Part shown: piece after piece, positions 8,907 to 19,348 of the stretch
How positions within the stretch are numbered: position 1 is the first letter of the stretch
Layout of the letters: each line of letters starts with the position of its first letter
From: Azonexaceae bacterium
GTDB taxonomy: Bacteria > Pseudomonadota > Gammaproteobacteria > Burkholderiales > Rhodocyclaceae
Length of the DNA: 56,023 bases
Reading direction: 5' to 3'
NCBI GenBank assembly: GCA_009469675.1
Contig: SSSZ01000082.1
Location: 1-56,023, forward strand
The notes under the pieces: generated by a model
What the model was told of the DNA's origin: nothing
Database searches by the model: none
What the model saw: only the letters and a program-made list of their open reading frames with translations
Translations under genes and position numbers: made by a program

Positions 8907-9395
8907 TCAGAGGCGCCGGATCTTGTCGAGCAGGGCGGTGGTCGATTTCTCGTGGATGAAGGGGATGGAATGGACGCTGCCGCCCCAGCCGCGCACTTCG
9001 GCGGCGCCGACGATGCGGTCCACCGGCCAGTCGCCGCCCTTGACCAGGATGTCGGGCCGGCAGTCGAGAATGCGCTGTAGCGGCGTGTCCTCGTCGAACC
9101 AGGTGACGAGGGCCACGCAGGCCAGGCTGGCCATCACCGCCAGGCGATCGTTCAGGCCGTTGACCGGCCGGTCGTCCCCCTTGCCCAGGCGTTTGACCGA
9201 GGCGTCGCTGTTGAGCGCCACCACCAGGCTCGCCCCCAGCGCCGCCGCCTGGGCGAGGTAGGTGACGTGGCCGCGGTGGAGGATGTCGAAACAGCCGTTG
9301 GTGAACACCAGCGGATGGGGCAGGGCGGCGGCCCGGCGGGACAGGTCGGCGGGGGGGCAGACCTTGGCTTCGAACGCCGGCGGCGGGTAGTTCAT
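8907..9395 (-). CDS. rfaE2: D-glycero-beta-D-manno-heptose 1-phosphate adenylyltransferase
   Basis: RfaE2/HldE-C transfers AMP from ATP to heptose-1-phosphate in the ADP-heptose pathway for lipopolysaccharide core. The 162-residue protein is the stand-alone nucleotidyltransferase domain: TNGCFDILHRGHVTYL holds the HxGH motif, DRLAVMASLACVALVTWFDE follows, and GGSVHSIPFIHEKSTTALL contains the family's late nucleotide-binding motif. There is no kinase half (HldE-N), so it is the split form. The ATG at 9395 gives MNYPPPAFEAKVC, in keeping with the family. The neighbouring SIS-domain gene may be the isomerase of the same pathway. Confidence 0.93.
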   Translation of the reverse strand: MNYPPPAFEAKVCPPADLSRRAAALPHPLVFTNGCFDILHRGHVTYLAQAAALGASLVVALNSDASVKRLGKGDDRPVNGLNDRLAVMASLACVALVTWFDEDTPLQRILDCRPDILVKGGDWPVDRIVGAAEVRGWGGSVHSIPFIHEKSTTALLDKIRRL

Positions 9396-9412
9396 CGGGC
9401 CGGGCGGGCGGC

Positions 9413-11097
<1,685 letters not shown>

Positions 11098-11120
<23 letters not shown>

Positions 11121-11481
11121 GGCGCAACCATTCGACGGTCCGGCCCGCCGGGCCGTCCAGCAGGACGCAGTCGAAGCGGCAATCGCAATCGGGCCGGCCG
11201 GCCAGGTAGTGGCGGGCGGCGAGAACGATGCGCCGGCGTTTGGCCGCCCCGATGCTCGCCCCGGCGCCGCCGAAGTCGCTGCGGCTGCGCCGGCGCACCT
11301 CGACGAAGACCAGCACCGGGCCGTCGCGGCAGACGAGGTCGATTTCGCCGCCCCGCACCCGGAAATTCCGTGCCACCACGGTCAGGCCCCGGGCTTCGAG
11401 GAAGCGGGCGGCCAGGTCTTCGCCTTCGCGGCCGCGTATCGCCGCCGTGCCCGAGGTGGTATCGTTGGCTTTTCCCTGCAT
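11098..11481 (-). CDS. yraN: UPF0102 family protein YraN
   Basis: YraN proteins are small restriction-endonuclease-like proteins of unclear function. The 127-residue sequence has the family core [36 protein letters not shown] and [17 protein letters not shown], with the PD-(D/E)XK-like residues E, D and E-x-K/R in order. I start it at the ATG at 11481; an in-frame ATG at 11493 would touch the divergent rsmI start at 11492. Only 10 bp separate the two divergent starts, so promoters must lie inside the coding regions. It is the first gene of the reverse-strand unit that continues to rfaE2. Confidence 0.93.
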
Positions 11482-11491
11482 CGCCCATCCC

Positions 11492-12328
11492 ATGACAGAA
11501 GAATCGACGGCATTGTACGTCGTGCCCACCCCCCTGGGGAACCTCGCCGACCTTACCGAGCGCGCCCGAACCGTCCTCCGGGAGGTGCCCTGGGTGGCGG
11601 CCGAAGACACCCGCCACAGCCAGCCCCTGCTCCGCCACCTTGGCGCCGCCGCCCGCCTGATCCCCGCCCACGAGCACAACGAACGCGAAGCGGCCGGCCG
11701 CATCATCGAAAAGCTGGCGGCTGGCGACGCCGTAGCCCTGGTCTCCGATGCCGGCACCCCGGCCGTTTCCGACCCCGGCGCCCGCATCGTCGCGGCGGTG
11801 CGGGCCGCGGGCTTTCGCGTCGTGCCCCTGCCCGGCCCGTGCGCTGCGGTGGCGGCGCTTTCGGCGTCGGGACTCGCCGATCCCCACTTTCTCTTCTATG
11901 GCTTCCTTCCGGCCAAGGCGGGGCAACGCCGGCAGGCCCTGGAATCCCTCAAGGCCTTGCCCTACGCCCTGGTCTTCTACGAGGCGCCCCACCGCGTCGT
12001 CGAAGCTGTCGAAGACCTCGCCGCCGTGCTCGGCGAACGCACCCTGGTCATCGCCCGGGAACTGACCAAGCTCTTCGAATCGATCCATAGCGGCCCCCTG
12101 GCGGAAGCGCCGGCCTGGATGCGGGCCGACCCCAACCGCCAGAAGGGCGAATTCGTCCTCGTCGTCTCCGGCGCCCCGGCCGGCGCCGACGACGGCGGCG
12201 GCGAACGGGTGCTCAAGCTGCTGCTCGCCGACGGCCTGCCGGTCAAACAGGCGGCCAGGCTCGCCGCGGCCATCACTGGCGCGAGCAAGAACGCGCTCTA
12301 CGAGCGGGCCCTGCAGCTCAAGGATTAG
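11492..12328 (+). CDS. rsmI: 16S rRNA (cytidine1402-2'-O)-methyltransferase
   Basis: RsmI methylates the ribose of C1402 in 16S rRNA using SAM. The 278-residue protein starts [20 protein letters not shown] and carries the tetrapyrrole-methylase-like motifs [28 protein letters not shown] and [17 protein letters not shown], then [10 protein letters not shown] and the C-terminal helical extension ending [12 protein letters not shown]. All are family hallmarks. Pairing with divergent yraN is common in proteobacteria. A 172-bp non-coding gap follows. Confidence 0.97.
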   Translation: MTEESTALYVVPTPLGNLADLTERARTVLREVPWVAAEDTRHSQPLLRHLGAAARLIPAHEHNEREAAGRIIEKLAAGDAVALVSDAGTPAVSDPGARIVAAVRAAGFRVVPLPGPCAAVAALSASGLADPHFLFYGFLPAKAGQRRQALESLKALPYALVFYEAPHRVVEAVEDLAAVLGERTLVIARELTKLFESIHSGPLAEAPAWMRADPNRQKGEFVLVVSGAPAGADDGGGERVLKLLLADGLPVKQAARLAAAITGASKNALYERALQLKD

Positions 12329-12500
12329 CGGTCCGCCGGGCGATAGCGGCGAGGGGCTAGCCGGTCTTTGCCTCCCGGCGAGGTGGCTCGTCCTCGCGCC
12401 GACGTCGGCTGGCCCTGGGGTTGGCGCCCAGCCGGAAAGACCAAGCCGGCACTCGCATCTGGTTCCGCCGAATACCCAGGCGACTCCCCGGGGGCGGTGG

Positions 12501-13001
12501 TCAGTCGAGGCAGCGCACCCGCTGGCCGAAAAAGCTGCAGTTGAAATATTGCCGCGAAGGCACCAGATCGTAGAGGCGGGCGGCGGTGTCGGCCTCGTAG
12601 TCGCGGACCAGGTCTTCGCCCCGGGGGCCGGCGTCGAGGGCGGCGAAGAAGAGGTCGATGAGCTGGGCTTCCTTGGCTTCGAACTCGGCTTCGGATACCT
12701 CGCCCTTGAGGCGGATTTCCCAGACCTTCTGGAGTTCGATCAGGAGGGGCCGGAAGAAGCGCCGCCCGCAGGCTCCCCACTCCTGGTTGCCGAGAGCGCG
12801 GTAATAGAAGCCGCGGGAGGTTTCGCCGGCGCGGGTCTTGGGGTTGTATCTGCGGTTCCATTCGACCACCTGGTCGGAACAGTTGCCGGCGTGCTCGATG
12901 TAGGCGTTGAGGGCCTGCAGGGGGGCATCGGAGACGGCCTGGGCGAGGCCGGAGCAGGCCGCCAGGCCCAGGGCCGGCAGAAGTTTGATGAGCCGTCGCA
13001 T
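12501..13001 (-). CDS. Hypothetical exported protein
   Basis: The 166-residue product starts with a signal peptide (MRRLIKLLPALGLAACSGLAQA). The LAAC stretch could be a lipobox (Cys near 16), though signal peptidase I cleavage after AQA is also possible. The mature part is polar with scattered cysteines (near NCSDQVV, GACGRR, FNCSFFGQRVRCLD), which would suit disulfides. I recognise no domain. It is monocistronic, lying between convergent rsmI and divergent pyrC. The DNA composition matches its neighbours. Confidence 0.75.
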   Translation of the reverse strand: MRRLIKLLPALGLAACSGLAQAVSDAPLQALNAYIEHAGNCSDQVVEWNRRYNPKTRAGETSRGFYYRALGNQEWGACGRRFFRPLLIELQKVWEIRLKGEVSEAEFEAKEAQLIDLFFAALDAGPRGEDLVRDYEADTAARLYDLVPSRQYFNCSFFGQRVRCLD

Positions 13002-13131
13002 GGCAATCAGTCGGGTGGGGAAAAGCCTATTCTAAGCCGCCGCCGGGGCGGGGCAAGGCGCCGGATTGCGCCCGCAAAGGCCGATACCCGGATAAAATTC
13101 GCCCATTCCCGGTTAACGTTCCATTCAAGCC

Positions 13132-14163
13132 ATGCAGATCACCCTCACCCGCCCCGACGACTGGCACCTCCACCTGCGCGACGGCGAGGCCCTGGCCGCC
13201 GTCGTCGGCCATACGGCCCGCCAGTTCGGCCGGGCCATCGTCATGCCCAACCTCAAGCCGCCGGTGACCACGGTGGAGCAGGCGGCGGCCTACCGCGACC
13301 GCATCCGGGCGGCGGTGCCGGCCGGGCTGGCCTTCGAGCCGCTGATGACCCTCTACCTCACCGACAACACGCCGCCGGCGGAGATCGCCCGGGCCGCCGC
13401 CTCGGGTTTCGTCAAGGCGGTCAAGTACTATCCGGCCGGCGCCACGACCAATTCCGATTCCGGCCTCACCGCCGTGGACAAGGCCTACGACGTTTTCGCG
13501 GCAATGGCCGAGCACGGCCTGCCGCTCCTGGTGCACGGCGAGGTGACCGACCCCGGGGTCGACCTTTTCGACCGCGAAAAAGCCTTCATCGACACCGTCC
13601 TGGCCCCCCTCGTCGCCCGCTTTCCCAAGCTGCGGGTGGTCATGGAGCACATCACCACCCAGGACGCCGCCCAATTCGTCGCCGCCGCCGGCCCCCAGGT
13701 CGCCGCCACCCTCACCGCCCACCACCTGCTCTACAACCGCAACGCCATTTTCCAGGGCGGGGTGCGGCCCCACTGGTACTGCCTGCCCGTCCTGAAGCGC
13801 GAGACCCATCGGGAAGCCCTGGTGGCGGCGGCGATTTCCGGCAACCCCAAGTTCTTCCTGGGCACCGATTCGGCGCCCCACGCCCGGCTGACCAAGGAAG
13901 CGGCCTGCGGCTGCGCCGGCTGCTATACCGCCTACGGCGCCCTCGAACTTTATGCCGAAGCCTTCGAGCAGGCCGGCGCCCTCGACCGGCTGGAGGCCTT
14001 CGCCAGTTTCCACGGCGCCGACTGGTACGGTCTGCCGCGCAACGTCGGGCGCGTCACCCTGGTCAAGGAAAGCTGGGCCGTTCCCGCCGATTTTCCCTAT
14101 CTGGCCGGCGACACCCTGGTACCCCTGCGGGCCGGCGAAAAACTGGCCTGGAAACTGCTCTGA
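13132..14163 (+). CDS. pyrC: Dihydroorotase
   Basis: PyrC closes N-carbamoyl-aspartate to dihydroorotate in pyrimidine synthesis. The 343-residue length and sequence match the class II (E. coli-type) enzyme: the metal-binding HLHLRDG near the N-terminus, the carboxylated lysine region [34 protein letters not shown] and [13 protein letters not shown], and the late [13 protein letters not shown]. All zinc ligands expected from the family are present. The start codon is directly followed by [13 protein letters not shown], the usual N-terminus. A small lipoprotein gene follows after 11 bp. Confidence 0.97.
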   Translation: MQITLTRPDDWHLHLRDGEALAAVVGHTARQFGRAIVMPNLKPPVTTVEQAAAYRDRIRAAVPAGLAFEPLMTLYLTDNTPPAEIARAAASGFVKAVKYYPAGATTNSDSGLTAVDKAYDVFAAMAEHGLPLLVHGEVTDPGVDLFDREKAFIDTVLAPLVARFPKLRVVMEHITTQDAAQFVAAAGPQVAATLTAHHLLYNRNAIFQGGVRPHWYCLPVLKRETHREALVAAAISGNPKFFLGTDSAPHARLTKEAACGCAGCYTAYGALELYAEAFEQAGALDRLEAFASFHGADWYGLPRNVGRVTLVKESWAVPADFPYLAGDTLVPLRAGEKLAWKLL

Positions 14164-14174
14164 GGACTTTCACC

Positions 14175-14627
14175 ATGCGCCCCACAAGTTCCTTCCGCCT
14201 GCTGCCCTGGCTGGCGCCGCTGCTCCTGGCCGGCTGCATCAACGACGGCGCCACCTACCAGATCGACAATACCGGCCAGCACAACCTCAGCCTGGTGCGG
14301 GAACAGACCTTCTTCTGGGACAAGAAGATCAATTTCTACCTCGTTGTGGCCCGCATGCCGGCCTGCATGCGCCGCCATGCCATCGGTTCCCTCGCGCCCA
14401 AGACGCCCGTCGAGGTCTGGCAGGTGCCCTCCGGCGCCTACATCATCCGCGCCGCCCGCTTCATGTACGCGACGGAAACCCAGACTTGCGAAGGCTTCGC
14501 CAAAATGGACGCGGAGCCGGCGGAAGGTCTGGGCGAACTGGTCGGCACCTTCGTCACCAAGAACGGCGGCCCGGTTTTCGAGCCGGCCAAGAAAGCCCAG
14601 CCCGCCGGTTCGACCGCGGCCCAGTGA
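14175..14627 (+). CDS. Small hypothetical lipoprotein
   Basis: The 150-residue product begins MRPTSSFRLLPWLAPLLLAG followed by C, a strong lipobox (LLAGC, Cys at about 21). The mature part has paired cysteines (ACMRRH and TQTCEGF) and no domain that I recognise. It starts 11 bp after pyrC and ends directly at the first copy of the roughly 100-bp repeat, so it may end the pyrC transcript. The function is unknown. Confidence 0.8.
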   Translation: MRPTSSFRLLPWLAPLLLAGCINDGATYQIDNTGQHNLSLVREQTFFWDKKINFYLVVARMPACMRRHAIGSLAPKTPVEVWQVPSGAYIIRAARFMYATETQTCEGFAKMDAEPAEGLGELVGTFVTKNGGPVFEPAKKAQPAGSTAAQ

Positions 14628-14732
14628 CACCAATTCGCCTGCAAACCGATCGCTTGCCGCCTTCGCCTGGCCGTACTCCAGCACAGTCTTCGGCTCGTCT
14701 TGGCGTCTCGCTTTGAAAGCGAATTAGGATGA
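14628..14732 (+). repeat. Dispersed ~100-bp 3' element, copy A
   Basis: This segment is about 80% identical by eye to 44211-44315 and clearly related to 31515-31619 on the other strand. The best conserved core is GGCTCGTCTT(C/G)GCGTC. The ends can pair (AATTCGC near 14633 with GCGAATT near 14720). It begins right after the lipoprotein stop, in sense orientation, and is followed by a hairpin with a T-run at 14743-14767. Confidence 0.85.
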
Positions 14733-15532
14733 GTGCTGCCCCGGGGGCCTTCGGCGCCCCCCTTTTTCATCCTCTGCGGCCCTGGCTCGACGGCATGCCG
14801 CCCCGCCCCGATACGGCGGCCCTGGCCGCTCTCGCCGCCCGGGCCGGGCTACGCACCGCCGGCGGCCTGCCCCTGCGCTTCACGCCGCCCCGGGACGACG
14901 GCCTGGCCTACGAAACGCGAATCTGGACGCGGGGCGAAGTGGAAACCCGCCCCGACAACTGGCACGACTTCTTCAACGGACTCGTCTGGCTCGCCTTTCC
15001 CCGCGCCAAGGCGGCCCTCAACGCCCGCCACGTCCGGGCGGCGGCGGGGGCGGCCGGGCGGGGGGCGAACCGCGACGCCATGACCCATTTCGACGAATGC
15101 GGCATCGTCGTCGCCGGCCATCGGCCCGAACTGTTCGAGCTGATCCGCCAGTTCCGCTGGCGCGAACTGTTCTGGGAGCGCCGGCGGGAACTGGCGGGGT
15201 CGCTGCGCTGCTTCGTCTTCGGCCATGCCACCTACGAGCAGTTGTTGGCGCCCTTTCGCGGCCTCACCGCCAAGGCCGTCTTCTACGAGGTGGCCCCGGG
15301 CTGGCTGGACAACCCGCCGGCCCGCTGCCGGGCCGAGGTGGACGGGTTTCTCGCCGGCCAGCTGGGGGCGGGCCGCTACGCCGCGCCGCGGGAACTCCAG
15401 CCCCTCCCCCTGATGGGGCTGCCGGGGATGACGCCGGACAACGAACAGGCGGCCTACTACGACGACACCTGGCAGTTCCGGCCGGGCCGCCGCGGCGCGC
15501 CGGTCGTCCCGGCTGTCACAGGGGCTTGCTGA
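14729..15532 (+). CDS. DUF3025 domain protein
   Basis: The 267-residue protein belongs to the DUF3025 family, seen in beta- and gammaproteobacteria, with no established function. Family stretches include the N-terminal APLFHPLRPWLDG, the central WHDFFNGLVWLAFPRAK, MTHFDECGIVV and the C-terminal LPGMTPDNEQAAYYDDTWQF. I use the ATG at 14729 because the family-like segment starts soon after it. A terminator-like hairpin lies within the first 13 codons, so a start at 14795 (MPPRPDTAAL) is an alternative. Its end overlaps the convergent Pat-like gene by 17 nt. Confidence 0.82.
   Translation: MSAAPGAFGAPLFHPLRPWLDGMPPRPDTAALAALAARAGLRTAGGLPLRFTPPRDDGLAYETRIWTRGEVETRPDNWHDFFNGLVWLAFPRAKAALNARHVRAAAGAAGRGANRDAMTHFDECGIVVAGHRPELFELIRQFRWRELFWERRRELAGSLRCFVFGHATYEQLLAPFRGLTAKAVFYEVAPGWLDNPPARCRAEVDGFLAGQLGAGRYAAPRELQPLPLMGLPGMTPDNEQAAYYDDTWQFRPGRRGAPVVPAVTGAC
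14743..14767 (+). terminator. Terminator-like hairpin at the start of DUF3025
   Basis: GGGGGC (14743-14748) pairs with GCCCCC (14756-14761); inside is C(TTCG)G, a very stable tetraloop, with one bulged C. Five T residues follow (14763-14767). It would end the pyrC-lipoprotein transcript just after repeat copy A, yet it lies inside the reading frame of the next gene. Confidence 0.6.
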
Positions 15533-17966
15533 GTTCCAGGGTGGCCGGGTCGTCGCCGGGGGCGACGGAAAAATCGAGGGCGTCCATGAGAGCCTGCATC
15601 GGCTCGTTTTCGCTCAGCACCTCGCCGATCATGCGTTTCATTCCCCGCGCCCGGGCGGCGTCCTGGAGGCAGCCCATGATGCGGCTGCCGATGCCCTGGC
15701 CGGCCAGATGGTCGGCCACGACGACGCCGAACTCGCAGGTCTTTTCCCCGGCCAGGACGCCGTAGTTGGCTTCGGCGAGGATTTCCTCGTCGCCGGTCGG
15801 GTTGCGCGCCACGGCGACGAGAACCATCTCCCGGTCGTAGTCGATCTGGGTACGGCGCGCCAGTTGCCGCGGCGGCAGTTCGCGCATGGTGCCGAAGAAG
15901 CGGTAGTACTTGGACTGATCGGAGAGGCCGCGCACGAAATTCTGGAAGGCCGCGGCGTCCTCGGGGCGGATCGGCCGCACCGTGTAGTCGAGTCCGCCCC
16001 GGGTCCGCCACCAGGATTCGACAGTCGAAGGGTAGGGGCAGATCGCCATGTGGGGGTAGCGCAGCGACGGGGCGGGGGCCGGGCGGACCGCCAGCTGCGC
16101 CCGGCCGACGGCGATGTCGTCCCCGGCCAGGGTGGCGTCGAGTTCGAGGTGGTCGATCCAGGGCAATTCGCAGGCCAGGCCGGAAACATGAAGAAGCAGT
16201 TCGCCCAGGGCGTAGCGCAGCGCCGCCGCGGCCGCCGCATCGCCGGGAAGGAGGCCGGCCAGGCGGGGGTGGTCGAGGAGTTCGGCGGCCAGGCGGTCGT
16301 TGAGGGGGGGCAGGACGACGACCCCGGTCTGGGGGTGGCGGGCCGCCGACCCGGCTTCGCTGACCCCGATCACCGGCCCGAAGCTGCGGTCGCGGCGGAT
16401 GCGGACCTGGACGGCCCGATCGTCGCCCGGCGCCGCTGCCGGCTGGCGGGTCGGGATGTGGAAGGCGGCGAGGACGGCGGCGGTTTCGTCCGGGGCGAGC
16501 TGGCGGCGGCCGCTTTCCAGGGCGGCGGCGATTACGGCGCCGGCCTCGCCCACCCGGGGCGGGCGATAGGAGGCCAGGGCGGGCGGCGTTTCCAGCAGAA
16601 GGCGCTGGTTGCGCACGAAATCGACCATGAAGGCAAAGGCGGTGACGGCGCTTTCCGGCGTGCGGAAAACCGGAATCTGGGCGCCGGCCAGAAGGCGGCG
16701 GGCTTCCCGGACCGACGATTCGCCCATGCAGCAGGCGAGGATAGGTTTGTCGCTGGTGGCGGCGATCTCGATGATCGCCCGGGCCACCGCCGTGGGATCG
16801 ATGAAGCCGCTGGGCGAGACGATGACCAGGACGGCGTCTACCCCGGGGTCGGCCAGGCTGGCGCGGGTGGCTTCGGCGAAATGGGCCGGCTCGGCGCCGA
16901 AGAGAATGTCCACCGGGTTGGCCAGGGACCAGCTGGGGGGCAGCAGGGGGCCGAGGTGGGCGACGGTCTCCGGAGCCAGGGTGGGCAGGTCGATGCCGCA
17001 GTCGGCGGCCATGTCGGCGGCCATGATGGCGGGGCCGCCGCCGTTGCTGATGACGGCCAGGCGGTTGTTCTGGGGCCGGCGGGGGGAGGTGAGGGCGCGG
17101 GCCGCCGAGAAGAGGTCGCCGATCGAGCGCACCCGCAGGGCGCCGGCCCGGGCCAGGGCGGCGTCGAAGGTCTGGTCGTCGCCCACCGTCGCCAGGGTGT
17201 GGGACTGGGCGACGGCGGCGGAAGCCGGGGTCCGCCCGGCCTTGACCACGACCACGGGCTTGGCCCGGGCGGCGGTGCGCAGGGCGCTCATGAAGCGGCG
17301 GCTGTCGCGGATGCCTTCGAGGTAAAGGAGGATGCTTTCGGTCTGGGGGTCGGCGGCGAGAAAATCGAGAATGTCGGCGAGGTTGAGGTCGCTGCCGTTG
17401 CCCGGCGAGAAGACCGCGGAAAGGGCGAAGTTTTCGTCGAAGACCCAGTCCAGAATGCCCGTGCACACGGCTCCGGATTGCGAGACGAAGGCCAGGTTGC
17501 CGGCCGGGAAGCCCCGCTGGAACGGCGTGGCGTTGAGGCCCTGGTGGGGGCGGATGACGCCCAGGGCGCGGGGGCCGAGGAGGCGCACGCCGCACTGCTG
17601 GGCGCGGGCCACCAGGTCGGCTTCGAGGGCGTCGCCGGGGGCGCCGGTTTCGGCAAAGCCGGCACTATAGACGACGGCGGCCTTGACCCGCTTCTTGCCG
17701 CATTGCTCGACGATCCCGGCCACCGTCGCGGCGGGCGTGGCGATGAGGGCGAGATCGACCCGCCCGGGCACCTCCGCCAGGGAAGAATGGCAGGGGTGGC
17801 CGGCGATTTCGCCGTATTTCGGGTTGACCAGATGGACCGTGCCGGCAAAGCCGCCGTCCAGCAGGTTGCGGGTCAGGCCGCCGCCAATCGTCTGGGCCGC
17901 CGGGCTGGCCCCGAAAAGGACGATCGACCCGGGATTCGCCAGGGGTTCGAGGGGCGAGCGGGTCAT
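15516..17966 (-). CDS. Fused acyl-CoA synthetase (ADP-forming)-like / GNAT acetyltransferase, Pat-like
   Basis: This 816-residue protein has the architecture of bacterial lysine acetyltransferases of the Pat/YfiQ group: an N-terminal CoA-binding Rossmann part (SIVLFGASPAAQTIGGGLTR), succinyl-CoA-ligase-like domains up to about residue 470 (FVSQSGAVCTGIL, AVISNGGGPAIMAADMAAD), an ATP-grasp-like region (about 480-640), and a C-terminal GNAT domain (about 665-800) with the acetyl-CoA loop VVADHLAGQGIGSRIM. Family members acetylate lysines of enzymes such as acetyl-CoA synthetase. The ligase part keeps SHT at the position of the phospho-histidine of active ligases (AAVAQSHTLATVGDD). Whether it has ligase activity is unclear. 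Its start overlaps the PAS gene by ATGA. Confidence 0.9.
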   Translation of the reverse strand: MTRSPLEPLANPGSIVLFGASPAAQTIGGGLTRNLLDGGFAGTVHLVNPKYGEIAGHPCHSSLAEVPGRVDLALIATPAATVAGIVEQCGKKRVKAAVVYSAGFAETGAPGDALEADLVARAQQCGVRLLGPRALGVIRPHQGLNATPFQRGFPAGNLAFVSQSGAVCTGILDWVFDENFALSAVFSPGNGSDLNLADILDFLAADPQTESILLYLEGIRDSRRFMSALRTAARAKPVVVVKAGRTPASAAVAQSHTLATVGDDQTFDAALARAGALRVRSIGDLFSAARALTSPRRPQNNRLAVISNGGGPAIMAADMAADCGIDLPTLAPETVAHLGPLLPPSWSLANPVDILFGAEPAHFAEATRASLADPGVDAVLVIVSPSGFIDPTAVARAIIEIAATSDKPILACCMGESSVREARRLLAGAQIPVFRTPESAVTAFAFMVDFVRNQRLLLETPPALASYRPPRVGEAGAVIAAALESGRRQLAPDETAAVLAAFHIPTRQPAAAPGDDRAVQVRIRRDRSFGPVIGVSEAGSAARHPQTGVVVLPPLNDRLAAELLDHPRLAGLLPGDAAAAAALRYALGELLLHVSGLACELPWIDHLELDATLAGDDIAVGRAQLAVRPAPAPSLRYPHMAICPYPSTVESWWRTRGGLDYTVRPIRPEDAAAFQNFVRGLSDQSKYYRFFGTMRELPPRQLARRTQIDYDREMVLVAVARNPTGDEEILAEANYGVLAGEKTCEFGVVVADHLAGQGIGSRIMGCLQDAARARGMKRMIGEVLSENEPMQALMDALDFSVAPGDDPATLELSKPL

Positions 17967-18814
17967 TGCGGATCGACGGTGACGAGGGTCTCGATGGCGC
18001 CCACGACCTCGCCCCGCAGGTCGTGCAGGGGGGCGGCGACGAAGTGCAGGCGGACGCCCTGGGGGCCGAAGCCGGGGAAGAAATCTTCGCCTTCCCAGGC
18101 GCCGGGCACCAGGGCCGAGGGCTTGGCGCGGTCGCCGTAGTGGGCAGCGATGGCGGCGGGGTCGGCGCCCCTGACGATGAGTTCGGCGAGGACGACGCGG
18201 CGATTCTCAAAGGCGTAGAGATGGCGCCAGGCCTCGTCCCGGCCCACCGTCTCGGCGGCGGTGACGCCGGTGAGGGCTTCGCAGGCGCGGTTCCAGTGGG
18301 TGACCCGGCAGTCCTGGTCGAGGACGAAGGTGGCGACCGGGGTGGCGGCGAGGATTTCGGCGAGGCGGCGTTCGCTTTCCCGGCGGGCCAGTTCCAGGGT
18401 CTTGCGTTCGCTGATGTCCTGCAGGGTTTCGACGCAGCCGATCACCCGGCCGTCGGCGCCGACGATGGGGGCGGCGCTGAAGGACAGCCAGCGGCCGTTT
18501 TCGCCCAGGGCGGGGAAGAAATCCTCGGCTTCCCAGGCGCCGGGAATGAGGCGCGACGGGCGGTACTTGCCGGGATAGAACTTTTCCAGCTGGCCGACGG
18601 TGGAGCCGTCGAGAACGATGTCCGCCATGACCGGCCGGTGGGCGCGGTAGAAGGCCCGCCACTGGTGGTGGGTGCCGATCACTTCGGCGGCGGGAATGCC
18701 GGTCAGTTCGGCAAGGGCCGCGTTCCAGTGCACGACCTTGTGGTCGGCGTCGATGACGAAGGACGGCAAGGGGCTGCCGTCGAGAATCAGCGCGGTATCG
18801 ATGGGCGTGGTCAT
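17963..18814 (-). CDS. Tandem PAS-domain protein without output domain
   Basis: The 283-residue soluble protein consists of two PAS domains (about residues 8-135 and 150-275). Both contain HWN in the first strand region (VHWNAALAELTG and THWNRACEALTG) and the same loop PGAWE-EDFFP, so they look like an internal duplication. A short charged linker (ERKTLELARRESERRL) resembles a coiled-coil signalling helix. There is no kinase, cyclase or DNA-binding part. The ATGA overlap with the Pat-like gene suggests that the two are made together, with the PAS protein as possible sensor or regulator of the acetyltransferase. Start ATG at 18814, preceded by GGGGAGA. Confidence 0.85.
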   Translation of the reverse strand: MTTPIDTALILDGSPLPSFVIDADHKVVHWNAALAELTGIPAAEVIGTHHQWRAFYRAHRPVMADIVLDGSTVGQLEKFYPGKYRPSRLIPGAWEAEDFFPALGENGRWLSFSAAPIVGADGRVIGCVETLQDISERKTLELARRESERRLAEILAATPVATFVLDQDCRVTHWNRACEALTGVTAAETVGRDEAWRHLYAFENRRVVLAELIVRGADPAAIAAHYGDRAKPSALVPGAWEGEDFFPGFGPQGVRLHFVAAPLHDLRGEVVGAIETLVTVDPQ

Positions 18815-18891
18815 GGCAAGTCTCCCCGTTTGTTTGAACTCTTGTGGTGACAATATAGCAGCGTCCCCGGGCGGTGAATACGATCCCGGTC

Positions 18892-18897
18892 TATAAT
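18892..18897 (+). promoter_or_regulatory. -10 element of rnpB
   Basis: A perfect TATAAT lies about eight bases before the expected 5' end of RNase P RNA. No good -35 is visible at 16-18 bp. Confidence 0.6.
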
Positions 18898-18904
18898 CGA
18901 CGCC

Positions 18905-19305
18905 GGAAAGTCGGCCAGGCAATCGCCGCGTGTTTCGGCACGGGGAGGAAAGTCCGGGCTCCGCAGGGCGGGATGCCAGCTAACGGCTGGGCGCTATAAG
19001 CCGCGAGGCGAAGGCGACGGAAAGTGCAACAGAGAGCAAACCGCCGATGGCCCGGCGCCTGGGCAACCAGGGGCCGGGATCAGGCAAGGGTGAAACGGTG
19101 GGGTAAGAGCCCACCGCGCTGGCGGCAACGTTCGGCGGCACGGCAAACCCCATCCGGAGCAAGGCCAAATAGGGAAGCATCGGCGTGGCCCGCGCTGCTT
19201 CCGGGTAGGCTGCTTGAGCCTGTCAGCGATGACAGGCCTAGAGGAATGATTGCCACGGCCCCGCAAGGGGCCGCAACAGAACCCGGCTTATCGGCCGGCT
19301 TTCCC
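18905..19305 (+). ncRNA. rnpB: RNase P RNA, class A
   Basis: About 400 nt match bacterial type A RNase P RNA. Visible landmarks are the conserved 5' region GAGGAAAGTCCGGGCTCC (about 18944-18961), the 3' conserved GGAATGATTGCCACG (about 19242-19256), the ACAGAA and CCCGGCTTAT elements near 19276-19292, and the pairing of the two ends (AAGTCGGCC near 18908 with GGCCGGCTT near 19293). The RNA is the catalytic part of RNase P, which trims tRNA 5' ends. The ends are given to within a few bases. It is transcribed from the TATAAT at 18892. Confidence 0.96.
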
Positions 19306-19348
19306 ATCCGATTGTGTTTCCGCCGGCGGCGGCAGGAAAGGACGTGAT

